NCBI RefSeq assembly: GCF_947253065.1
Contig: NZ_CAMXWS010000007.1
Coordinates: 10,497-74,496 of the forward strand
Reading direction: 5' to 3'
DNA: 64,000 nucleotides
Source: an uncultured Corynebacterium sp.
GTDB lineage: Bacteria; Actinomycetota; Actinomycetes; Mycobacteriales; Mycobacteriaceae
Shown: piece after piece, positions 53,218 through 60,955 of the stretch
Numbering within the stretch: the first letter of the stretch is position 1
How the letters are laid out: each line of letters opens with the position of its first letter
Position numbers and translations under genes: made by a program
Notes under the pieces: model-generated
The model's input: the letters and a program-made list of their open reading frames with translations, nothing else
What the model was told of the DNA's origin: nothing
Database searches by the model: none

Positions 53218-53753
53218 AGCTGCGTGAGCTCACCGCTGCCGATGCGAGCGCGGCCGCCACGATTGAGGCGGATCTTTTCGCCGATGAGACTCCCTGGTCA
53301 CGCGATGTGTTCCTGGTGCAATTCGCCCACCCGTACACGTTCTACGTCGGGGTCTTTGAAGACAGCGGGGACGAAGACGACGAGGCGGAGGGCGAGCAAT
53401 TAGTCGGCTATGCCGGGCTGGCCAAACTCGGTCCGGCCGATGACCCGGAATTTGAGGTCTACACCGTCGCAGTAGCTCGTGAACACCAAGGCAAAGGACT
53501 TGGCCGGGTGCTTATGGACCAGCTCACAAACGCTGCCGATATGTATGACGGGCAGATGTTCTTAGAAGTCCGCACCGATAACGAAGCGGCATTAGGGCTG
53601 TATGAGCGCTACGGTTTCAACAAGATCGGTGTGCGCAAAGGCTATTACCAACCAGCAGGCGCGGATGCATACACCATGATGCGGCCCAGCATCAGCGAGC
53701 GCGAAGCCCGTGATGGGGGAGAAGGCCCTTTTGAAAGGAGTAGCAGGCAGTGA
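53214..53753 (+). CDS. rimI: GNAT acetyltransferase, RimI-like
   Basis: 179 residues; the acetyl-CoA loop is VAREHQGKGLGRVLMDQL and the C-terminal motif EVRTDNEAALGLYERYGFNKIGVRKGYY is typical of RimI. RimI acetylates the N-terminus of ribosomal protein S18. It overlaps tsaB (ATGA) and tsaD (GTGA), a tight operon. An acidic insertion (EDSGDEDDEAEGE) is unusual. Confidence 0.93.
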   Translation: MKLRELTAADASAAATIEADLFADETPWSRDVFLVQFAHPYTFYVGVFEDSGDEDDEAEGEQLVGYAGLAKLGPADDPEFEVYTVAVAREHQGKGLGRVLMDQLTNAADMYDGQMFLEVRTDNEAALGLYERYGFNKIGVRKGYYQPAGADAYTMMRPSISEREARDGGEGPFERSSRQ

Positions 53754-54808
53754 TTGTTCTTGGAATTGAATCTTCCTGCGATGAAACAGGCGTGGGTATT
53801 GTGCGACTCGATGAGGACGGGCAGGTAGAAATCCTGGCCGATGCAGTCGCGTCGTCGATGGAGCAGCATGCCCGCTTCGGAGGCGTGGTGCCTGAGATCG
53901 CATCCCGCGCACACCTGGAGGCCATGCCGCAGGTGATGGAGAAGGCGCTGGCGGAAGCTGGCGTCGATAAGCCTGATGCTGTCGCGGCAACCGTTGGTCC
54001 GGGCCTGGCGGGCGCATTGCTCGTTGGCGCGTCTGCTGCAAAGGCGTACGCAGCGGCATGGGGCGTGCCGTTCTACGGTGTGAACCACTTGGGCGGGCAC
54101 GTTGCCGTGGCCAATCTTGAGGGCGCGGAGGAATTGCCGCACTCGATCGCATTGCTGGTTTCCGGCGGGCACACACAGCTGCTCGAAGTCGATGCTGTGG
54201 GCAAGCCGATGAAGGAGCTGGGCAGCACGCTTGACGACGCCGCGGGTGAGGCCTACGACAAAGTCTCCCGACTGCTCGGTTTGGGGTACCCGGGCGGACC
54301 GGTGATCGATGCGTTGGCGAAGAAGGGCGATGGTCAGGCGATCCGTTTCCCGCGTGGTCTCTCGCGCGCGGAGGACCTGCGTGGCGAGCACCGCTTTGAT
54401 TTCTCCTTCTCGGGGTTGAAAACTGCCGTGGCACGCTATGTCGAGGCCGCCGAACGCAACGGCGAAGTGATCAGCATTGAAGATGTCTGTGCTTCTTTCC
54501 AGGAAGCTGTTGTTGATGTGCTCACCGCGAAGGCGATCCTGGCGTGCCAGGACACTGGCGCGAAAACCTTGCTGCTCGGCGGAGGCGTTGCGGCGAATTC
54601 GCGTCTGCGTGAATTGGCAGGGCAGCGGTGTGCTGAACACGGAATTGAATTGCGGGTCCCGCGCTTTGCGCTGTGCACGGACAACGGTGTGATGATTGCG
54701 GCGCTGGCAGCACAGCTGATTAATGAGGGCGGTCAGCCATCTGGGCTGAATACAGCAACGGATACCTCGCTGGACGTGGAGATTCCGCTCGTTACAGCCG
54801 CGAGCTAA
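53750..54808 (+). CDS. tsaD: tRNA N6-adenosine threonylcarbamoyltransferase TsaD
   Basis: 352 residues from GTG 53750. Metal-binding His are in GVVPEIASRAH and YGVNHLGGHVA, and the Gly-rich LLGGGVAANSRLR is near the C-terminus. It transfers threonylcarbamoyl to tRNA A37. A copy of the 11-mer encodes GVDKP. Confidence 0.97.
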   Translation: MIVLGIESSCDETGVGIVRLDEDGQVEILADAVASSMEQHARFGGVVPEIASRAHLEAMPQVMEKALAEAGVDKPDAVAATVGPGLAGALLVGASAAKAYAAAWGVPFYGVNHLGGHVAVANLEGAEELPHSIALLVSGGHTQLLEVDAVGKPMKELGSTLDDAAGEAYDKVSRLLGLGYPGGPVIDALAKKGDGQAIRFPRGLSRAEDLRGEHRFDFSFSGLKTAVARYVEAAERNGEVISIEDVCASFQEAVVDVLTAKAILACQDTGAKTLLLGGGVAANSRLRELAGQRCAEHGIELRVPRFALCTDNGVMIAALAAQLINEGGQPSGLNTATDTSLDVEIPLVTAAS

Positions 54809-54938
54809 GTCTTGTAAAAGCCCTGTTCCATGTGGCTGCCCAGCCTGTGGTTCCGCTCGCCGAGCCAAGTTGGGCAATCCGGGTTACTGTTATGTGCGTT
54901 ATTGCCTTTCGTCACATTTCACCTTGAAGGATAACCGC

Positions 54939-55388
54939 ATGGCTAACCACAGCGACCAGGAGAAATTTGGGCTGCTCGTCAACCCGGATCTGACCTTTCG
55001 CCGCATCGTTTTCGATCTTGATGATGCGAATCAGTTTCTCGGCCCCGTCGTGAGTGAAGGAGTCAAGGTCGCCTTCGAGCACGACGGCCCGTCTTACGAT
55101 GCGTTTTATTCTCCACAGGCCAAGGAAGAGGGAGCGGAGCCGAATCCGGTCGCTTCCATGGCACGCAACACCGCAGCGACGAATAATCCGAGTTTCCTCC
55201 AGGATCCGGTGACCGCGATTTCTGGCCCGGTGATCTTCACCGGACGTGCAGGAAAAGGCATCGACGAGGAAGTAGTGGAAGGAATCAAAAACACGATCCG
55301 TGCCGTACGCAACTACCGCTCGGACAATGAAGAGGAATATCAGCTGTGGCGTAATGCCGTGCTGAACCTGGGCACGCCCCAGGCATAG
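54939..55388 (+). CDS. Conserved-looking small protein of unknown function
   Basis: 149 residues from ATG 54939 (GAAGGA upstream). Soluble, acidic, no signal peptide, no membrane segment. A repeated IVFDLDDANQFLGPVVSEG region and a C-terminal helix (VVEGIKNTIRAVRNYRSDNEEEY) are visible, but I recognise no family. It lies between tsaD and the groESL operon with its own terminator. Confidence 0.7.
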   Translation: MANHSDQEKFGLLVNPDLTFRRIVFDLDDANQFLGPVVSEGVKVAFEHDGPSYDAFYSPQAKEEGAEPNPVASMARNTAATNNPSFLQDPVTAISGPVIFTGRAGKGIDEEVVEGIKNTIRAVRNYRSDNEEEYQLWRNAVLNLGTPQA

Positions 55389-55418
55389 AACGCACGGACA
55401 TAGGGGGGAGCGGATTAT

Positions 55419-55444
55419 AAGGCTGGGCATGTGCGCCCAGCCTT
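55419..55444 (+). terminator. Terminator before groES
   Basis: AAGGCTGGG pairs with CCCAGCCTT in a tight hairpin, followed by GTTGTCGTTT. Confidence 0.75.
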
Positions 55445-55452
55445 GTTGTCGT

Positions 55453-55479
55453 TTAGCACTCCCGTAGGTAGAGTGCTAA
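55453..55479 (+). promoter_or_regulatory. CIRCE operator of groESL
   Basis: TTAGCACTC, 9 bp and GAGTGCTAA form the exact CIRCE inverted repeat bound by the HrcA repressor. It predicts heat-inducible control of groES-groEL. Confidence 0.97.
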
Positions 55480-55614
55480 CCAGGTTTTGGGCACAGTTTG
55501 TTCACCCGCGACGACGGCTGCGCATCGCGAAACCTCCCTGGCAGGGCACCACACTTGGCGTGGTGTCGCCGACAAGAAAGCTAAAAAGAACAACTTTCAA
55601 GAAAGGTTTTCATC

Positions 55615-55917
55615 GTGGCAAACGTCAACATCAAGCCCCTTGAGGACAAGATCCTCGTCCAGATCGTCGAGGCTGAGACCACCACCGCGTCCGGCCTGGT
55701 TATTCCGGATTCCGCCCAGGAGAAGCCGCAGGAGGCTACCGTCGTGGCTGTCGGCCCGGGCCGCTGGGACGATGAGGGCGAGCACCGCATTCCGGTCGAT
55801 GTGAAGGAAGGCGACACTGTCATCTTCTCCAAGTACGGCGGCACCGAGCTCAAGTACGGCGACCAGGAGTACCTGCTCCTGTCTGCTCGTGACCTGCTGG
55901 CCGTCGTCGAGAAGTAA
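55615..55917 (+). CDS. groES: Chaperonin co-factor GroES
   Basis: 100 residues from GTG 55615 (AAGAAAGG upstream). The mobile loop ETTTASGLVIPDSAQEKPQ and the roof region are typical. It caps the GroEL cavity. It is followed after 24 bp by groEL and controlled by the CIRCE element. Confidence 0.98.
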   Translation: MANVNIKPLEDKILVQIVEAETTTASGLVIPDSAQEKPQEATVVAVGPGRWDDEGEHRIPVDVKEGDTVIFSKYGGTELKYGDQEYLLLSARDLLAVVEK

Positions 55918-55941
55918 AGAAGGGGAGGGAAGAACCCCACA

Positions 55942-57549
55942 ATGGCAAAACTGATTGCATTTGATCAGGAGGCCCGCGAGGGCATCCAGCGCGGCGTTGG
56001 TGTTCTCGCTGACTCCGTTCGCGTCACTCTTGGCCCGCGCGGCCGCAACGTGGTTCTGGACAAGGCCTTCGGTGGCCCGGCCGTGACCAATGATGGCGTG
56101 ACCATCGCCCGCGATATTGATCTTGAGGATCCGTTTGAGAACCTCGGCGCACAGCTGGTCAAGTCCGTTGCTGTGAAGACCAATGACATCGCAGGCGACG
56201 GCACCACCACCGCGACCCTGCTCGCGCAGGCGCTTATCGACGAAGGACTGCGCAACGTCGCCGCCGGTGCCAACCCGATCGAGCTGAACAAGGGTATTGC
56301 CGCAGCAGCTGAAAAGACTGTTGAGGAGCTCAAGGCTCGTGCCACCGAGGTGTCTTCTTCCGAGGAGATCGCAAATGTGGCTACCGTTTCCTCCCGCGAC
56401 TCCGTCGTTGGCGAGATGGTTTCCGGTGCGATGGACAAGGTGGGCAAGGACGGCGTCCTCACCGTCGAGGAATCCCAGTCCATCGAGTCCTACGTGGACG
56501 TCACCGAAGGTATCTCCTTTGAGAAGGGCTTCCTGTCGCCCTACTTCATGACTGATCCGGAGGCCGGCCAGGCTGTCCTTGAGGATTCGCAGATCCTTCT
56601 TGTGCGTAACAAGATCTCCTCCCTGCCGGAATTCCTTCCGCTGCTGGAGAAGGCCGTGGGTACCTCCCGTCCGCTGCTGATCATCGCAGAGGACATCGAG
56701 GGCGAGCCGCTGCAGACCCTCGTGGTCAACACCATCCGTGGTGCCCTGAAGGTCGTCGCCGTGAAGTCCCCGTACTTCGGCGAGCGCCGCAAGGCCTTCA
56801 TGGATGACCTCGCTGTGGTCACTGCCGCAACGGTCATCGACCCGGAGGTCGGCGTGAACCTCAAGGACGCTGAGCTCGACGTGCTGGGCTCCGCCCGTCG
56901 TGTCACCGTGACCAAGGATGACACCGTCATCGTTGACGGTGCTGGCACTGCTGAGGCTGTGGAGAACCGCCGTCAGCAGATCCGCCGCGAGATCGAGAAC
57001 ACCGATTCCACCTGGGATAAGGAGAAGGCTGAGGAGCGCCTGGCCAAGCTGTCCGGTGGTGTTGCAGTGATCCGCGTCGGTGCTCCGACGGAGACCGAGG
57101 TCAACGAGCGCAAGCTGCGCGTCGAGGACGCCATCAACGCAGCCCGCGCTGCTGCCCAGGAAGGCATCATCGCTGGCGGTGGCTCCGCTCTCGTGCAGAT
57201 CTCCAAGCAACTCGAGACCTACGCTGAGGAATTCGAAGGTGAGCAGAAGGTCGGCGTCCTGGCAGTTGCTCGCGCACTGACCAAGCCCGCTTTCTGGATT
57301 GCAGAAAACGCTGGTCTTGACGGCTCTGTCGTTGTGTCCAAGACCGCTGAGCTGCCGAATGGTGAAGGCTTCAACGCCGCCACCCTCGAGTACGGCAACC
57401 TCATCGAGCAGGGCATCATCGACCCGGTGAAGGTGACCCACTCCGCAGTGGTCAACGCTTCATCCGTGGCACGCATGGTTCTCACCACTGAGGCTTCCGT
57501 TGTGGACAAGCCTGAAGAGGAAGAAGAACAGCACGGCCACAGCCACTAG
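55942..57549 (+). CDS. groEL: 60-kDa chaperonin GroEL, histidine-containing C-terminus
   Basis: 535 residues with ATP motifs (TLGPRGRNVVLDKAFGGPAVTNDGVTIARDI, DGTTTATLLAQ). The tail EEEEQHGHSH is the His-type end of the GroEL1 group that is co-transcribed with groES in actinobacteria. A copy of the 11-mer encodes ALIDE. Confidence 0.98.
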   Translation: MAKLIAFDQEAREGIQRGVGVLADSVRVTLGPRGRNVVLDKAFGGPAVTNDGVTIARDIDLEDPFENLGAQLVKSVAVKTNDIAGDGTTTATLLAQALIDEGLRNVAAGANPIELNKGIAAAAEKTVEELKARATEVSSSEEIANVATVSSRDSVVGEMVSGAMDKVGKDGVLTVEESQSIESYVDVTEGISFEKGFLSPYFMTDPEAGQAVLEDSQILLVRNKISSLPEFLPLLEKAVGTSRPLLIIAEDIEGEPLQTLVVNTIRGALKVVAVKSPYFGERRKAFMDDLAVVTAATVIDPEVGVNLKDAELDVLGSARRVTVTKDDTVIVDGAGTAEAVENRRQQIRREIENTDSTWDKEKAEERLAKLSGGVAVIRVGAPTETEVNERKLRVEDAINAARAAAQEGIIAGGGSALVQISKQLETYAEEFEGEQKVGVLAVARALTKPAFWIAENAGLDGSVVVSKTAELPNGEGFNAATLEYGNLIEQGIIDPVKVTHSAVVNASSVARMVLTTEASVVDKPEEEEEQHGHSH

Positions 57550-57606
57550 TCTCACCGTGGCATAAGCGCACTCTTCCCTCGGAGGTCATCGAGGGAAGAA
57601 GCCAAC

Positions 57607-57650
57607 AAAGGGCCTGACTCCGAACTTTTATCGGAGTCAGGCCCTTTGTC
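57607..57650 (+). terminator. Strong terminator after groEL
   Basis: Perfect 17-bp arms AAAGGGCCTGACTCCGA (57607-57623) and its complement (57631-57647) with a 7-nt loop and TTTG. Confidence 0.95.
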
Positions 57651-57799
57651 TTCTATTTGGGCGTTCGATAGTCCAGTGATAGTCCAGGCGATGGCGAGCC
57701 CGTCTGACGCAATGTACTGCGTAGATGGTTTTGGGATGCGGCTACAAAGAGGTAAAGTGAACGGGAGGTAAATAAAAAGTTACAAGAAAGGAGGCTCCG

Positions 57800-57871
57800 A
57801 TGAAGGGTCTTGATTCCCGTAAGATCATCGAGCTGATCTTGGCTTTCAGCATCGCAAATGACCGCCACTAA
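57800..57871 (+). CDS. 23-residue microprotein gene
   Basis: ATG 57800 is preceded by an almost perfect Shine-Dalgarno (AGAAAGGAGG, 6 nt spacing) and encodes a 23-residue peptide starting MKGLDSRKIIELILAFS and ending NDRH. The middle forms a short amphipathic, fairly hydrophobic helix. A terminator follows at 57908-57953. The gene stands alone between groEL and whiB. Its function is unknown; a membrane-associated regulator or a leader peptide are both possible. Confidence 0.6.
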   Translation: MKGLDSRKIIELILAFSIANDRH

Positions 57872-57907
57872 GGCGGGCTTGATCTTATCTTTCAGGCCAA
57901 TGATCGT

Positions 57908-57953
57908 CCCCGCTGCCCTCTAGAGTGAACTGGGCTGCGGGGTCTTCGGTTTT
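57908..57953 (+). terminator. Terminator after the microprotein gene
   Basis: CCCCGCTGCCC (57908-57918) pairs with GGGCTGCGGGG (57932-57942) with one mismatch, followed by TCTTCGGTTTT, abutting the end of whiB. Confidence 0.75.
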
Positions 57954-58274
57954 CTAGACTGCGGCGACCTTTGCCCTGGTGCGGTGCTTTGCGGTGCCAC
58001 GCAGGATGGCCTGGCGCTCGGATTCGCTCATGCCGCCCCAGATGCCGTATGGCTCAGCCACAGCGAGCGCGTGCTCACGGCACTGCTCGAGGACTGGGCA
58101 GCCAAAGCAAATCGCCTTGGCGCGGTTCTCCCGGTTGGTGCGGGCACGACCGCGCTCCCCATCCGGGTGGTAGAAGACATCGGAAGCCTCGCCGCGGCAA
58201 GCTCCGTGGAGCTGCCAATCCCAGAAATCGGCGTTCGGTCCGGGCAGCTGCTGCGGCATGGACATGGTGGGCAT
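57954..58274 (-). CDS. WhiB-family iron-sulfur regulator
   Basis: 106 residues with the four cluster-binding Cys (about 26, 56, 59, 65: GACRGE and ICFGCPVLEQC) and the turn GIWGGMSE, then a basic DNA-binding tail. WhiB proteins sense redox or nitric oxide and act with sigma factors. AGGAGA lies about 10 nt before the ATG. It is divergent from sigD. Confidence 0.94.
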   Translation of the reverse strand: MPTMSMPQQLPGPNADFWDWQLHGACRGEASDVFYHPDGERGRARTNRENRAKAICFGCPVLEQCREHALAVAEPYGIWGGMSESERQAILRGTAKHRTRAKVAAV

Positions 58275-58734
58275 GCTGAAAAGATCTCCTCGGTGTATGA
58301 CTCAAAAGCATTGCTTCGTCCCCGTTATGCCCAGATGTGTGGGAAGCTCCCGTGCATCGCAGGTGCATACTGGGTGGTGAAGCACCGAGATAGGAGTGTG
58401 CAAGGCAAGGGTGAACAACGGGTTTCTGTCAGGTGTCACACAGTTTGAACTAAGGGTTTTGGCACCTGTGGCACGCCCGTGAACTGTAGGAATCCCGGCA
58501 GGTTAAAGCTCGGTGAATTATTAGTGTCCTGCGGTGAGTTTTCTCATCAGGTGTCTCTAATCACACTGGTTAACACTGTTTGGGAGCGTGGAAGCTGTCG
58601 TGCCTTTTTATGCAAGGCGCTGCAGAACGCGTACGATAAACACGCCTAAGAAGCTGGTTTCGTGGCGTACGCTGCGAAAGACCGATTAAAAACCGGGCTG
58701 GTTCGCCCCCCGACCGAGCGCACGAAGGAGAGAC
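58275..58734. promoter_or_regulatory. Divergent whiB/sigD control region
   Basis: These 460 bp contain no credible gene. A GCCTT...AAGGC hairpin lies near 58600-58618 and a TACGAT box about 58630. Two similar segments (CAGGTGTCACAC and GGCACCTGTGGCAC, 58430-58475) may be binding sites. I cannot assign promoters firmly. Confidence 0.35.
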
Positions 58735-59322
58735 GTGGCTGCAGCAGATGCCGACGATCGCCTCGCCCTCCTCGTCCCGCGTGCACAGGAGGGCGATCAG
58801 CGTGCGCTGAAGGAAATCATCCAGATCGTTCACCCGACCGTGCTGCGGTATGCCCGTGCACGTATCAGCGGCGGGCGCACCCCAACAGCAGAGGACGTGG
58901 CCCAGGAGATCTGTCTGGCAGTAGCCACCTCCGTCCACAAATATGAGGACAAAGGAAAGCCGTTCATGGCTTTCGTTTATGGCATCGCCTTCAACAAGGT
59001 CACCGATGCCCATCGCGCGCTGTCCAGGGATAAATCTAGCCCCACCGATGAGATGCCTGACCAGGAATTTCAGGGACATACCCCTGAAGATGCGGCGATG
59101 GTGAATGCCGAAAGTAACAGAGTGCGTGAATTACTCGATCTGTTAAGTGAGAAGGCACGAGAAATCGTTGTGTTGCGTGTCTTCGTCGGACTTTCCGCTG
59201 AAGAAACAGCAGAAATCATCGGCAGTACCGCGGGTGCAGTGCGTGTTGCGCAGCACCGGGCACTAACCACGATGAGAAAAGCCGTCGAAGCCGAGCAGCA
59301 CCAGCAAGAGCAATCTGGCTGA
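58735..59322 (+). CDS. sigD: ECF RNA polymerase sigma factor SigD
   Basis: 195 residues from GTG 58735 (GAAGGAGAG upstream). Region 2 (LRYARARISGGRTPTAEDVAQEICLAV...FVYGIAFNKVTDAHR) and region 4 (LSEKAREIVVLRVFVGLSAEETAEIIGSTAGAVRVAQHRAL) are both intact. Paired with rsdA, as in mycobacteria and corynebacteria, where SigD controls cell-envelope genes. Confidence 0.95.
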   Translation: MAAADADDRLALLVPRAQEGDQRALKEIIQIVHPTVLRYARARISGGRTPTAEDVAQEICLAVATSVHKYEDKGKPFMAFVYGIAFNKVTDAHRALSRDKSSPTDEMPDQEFQGHTPEDAAMVNAESNRVRELLDLLSEKAREIVVLRVFVGLSAEETAEIIGSTAGAVRVAQHRALTTMRKAVEAEQHQQEQSG

Positions 59323-59398
59323 AGCGCGATGATTTCCGCGCATTGCTGAAATACACAACGAGGAAACGCGAACCGATCTGAAAGCAAGGAGGGTAGCC

Positions 59399-60322
59399 AT
59401 GGGACAGAAATTCAACAGCGGCCGCGATGGGCAGCCACGCCAGCACCACGGCGAAGAAATCATTGGGCACGCTGAGAATATGGATGATCTGCTCGCAAGC
59501 GATGCATTTCTGACTGACCTGTCTCGCGGTGTGGATCCTTCTGCTGGTTCGGATGAGCTGGCATTCCTTCTGCTTGGTCTCCGCGATGAAATCGAGGCGC
59601 CGATGCCGGCCGCACCGGAACTGGAAGGCGATGCTTGCGCTGAGATGGCCACTGAGGAAACCCCGGTGGTTTCGCTCGCAGACCGTCGCGCACGCCGTGT
59701 ATCGGGTCGTGGTGGTCGCCACCAGCTGGATACCCAGAAGGATGAGAAGCGCTTCCGTACCAGCCCATGGATGGCTGGCCTGGTTGGCGCAGCCGCAGCA
59801 ACCGTCATGGTGGCTGGCACTGGCGCAGCGCTGTATAACGCTACGCCGGGCTCGGCTCTTTATGGGCCCTCGGAAGCGATCTTCGGTGAGCGTACCGATG
59901 TCGTTGAATTCGCTACCGCCTTGGACGAGATCGATAATAAGACCCAGTCTGGCGATATTGCCGGCGCACGCGTGCTGATTGAGCAGTTGCGGGATTCCTT
60001 GAAGGATGACCGTGAGCAAAAGCGCAATGAGCGCGAGCGTGATGTCGTCCCGGCGCCGCAGGCGACTGACACAGTGACTGTCACGAAGGCACCGCCGAAG
60101 AAGGACAGGCCGGAAGACAGCCGTAAGCCTGAGACGGTCACCGTCACCCCGGATCCGGTCACCCACACGGTCACGGTGACAGAGGCACCGCAGCCGACGA
60201 CGGGGCGGGGGACCGAGCCGTCGTCAAGCCCACGTGCAACGTCGACGACCCCGACTATTCCTACGACAACGAAGTCCTTGGGCGCGTCGCAACCACAGGC
60301 TGACGCGCAATCCTCGCAGTAG
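59399..60322 (+). CDS. rsdA: Anti-sigma-D factor RsdA
   Basis: 307 residues. The N-terminal sigma-binding motif (MDDLLASDAFLTDLSRGVDP) is followed by a single membrane helix (about 124-145) and an extracytoplasmic region with Thr/Val repeats (TVTVTKAPP, TVTVTPDPVTHTVTVT). It should hold SigD at the membrane until released by proteolysis. AAGGAGGG precedes the ATG. Confidence 0.93.
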   Translation: MGQKFNSGRDGQPRQHHGEEIIGHAENMDDLLASDAFLTDLSRGVDPSAGSDELAFLLLGLRDEIEAPMPAAPELEGDACAEMATEETPVVSLADRRARRVSGRGGRHQLDTQKDEKRFRTSPWMAGLVGAAAATVMVAGTGAALYNATPGSALYGPSEAIFGERTDVVEFATALDEIDNKTQSGDIAGARVLIEQLRDSLKDDREQKRNERERDVVPAPQATDTVTVTKAPPKKDRPEDSRKPETVTVTPDPVTHTVTVTEAPQPTTGRGTEPSSSPRATSTTPTIPTTTKSLGASQPQADAQSSQ

Positions 60323-60362
60323 GAAAACCTCGTCCGGGAATTGCCCGCAGGGGAGTAGGCGT

Positions 60363-60734
60363 TTAGCGCGCGTCGAGCCCGTCGAGAAAGCCTAACGCGT
60401 AATCCCACGGCACATACGCCAGCGGATTCGGCTGGGCGCTCGGCTCATGCACAGGCGGCAGTTCGCCCTGCAAGCTGGCAATCATGTTCGTGATCATGAT
60501 GTCCCAGTCGTAATAGTGCACTTCCTCGCAGTCCTCGCACAGGAAGTGAATGCCCAAAATTCCACGCGGCTGAAGTACAGCCTTGAATTCGCGGGTTTGG
60601 GCCAAATCACGCATGACCCCTTCTCTTTCTTCCGGGCTCAGCGGCTCCACGATTTCATCGTCCTCGATGAACGACGCAGGGTCGTTGGGGTCATCAGCGA
60701 ACGGGTCGCGCGGCATCATGGAGTCAAAATTCAC
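60363..60734 (-). CDS. DUF5319 family protein
   Basis: About 123 residues from GTG 60734 (MNFDSMMPRDPFADDPNDPASF). The family is conserved in actinobacteria and of unknown function. A CxxC (LCEDCEEVHYYDWD) suggests metal binding. TAGGGT (minus strand, 60742-60747) lies 7 nt upstream of the GTG, so the mRNA should be leaderless; this supports GTG 60734 over longer or shorter starts. It converges on rsdA. Confidence 0.85.
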   Translation of the reverse strand: MNFDSMMPRDPFADDPNDPASFIEDDEIVEPLSPEEREGVMRDLAQTREFKAVLQPRGILGIHFLCEDCEEVHYYDWDIMITNMIASLQGELPPVHEPSAQPNPLAYVPWDYALGFLDGLDAR

Positions 60735-60955
60735 GCTTCCAACCCTATTGCCCACCCGTGACCAAGTTCAATTTTCGTGGGATTTCTTCCACAGGGCGCT
60801 CGCACGGAAACATGCACACTGAAGCAGATGGGGAGTGGCCACCTGGGCTGTCACTTAATTTGCGTCACGCAGTATGCTGACTTGGGTACACGCAGTGACG
60901 TGCCAAAGTCCTCTTAGCGCACGTCGCGCACAGCGGAGAAAGGGAGCGAGTGATC

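Noticed and set aside
55597..57441. Long minus-strand open frame across groES/groEL
   Set aside because: Complement of highly biased chaperonin codons; product has no domain.
58690..58720. 6C-type small RNA suggested by a run of six C in a loop
   Set aside because: Only one short hairpin with the C-run is present, not the paired C-loops of the 6C motif, and it sits in the sigD leader.
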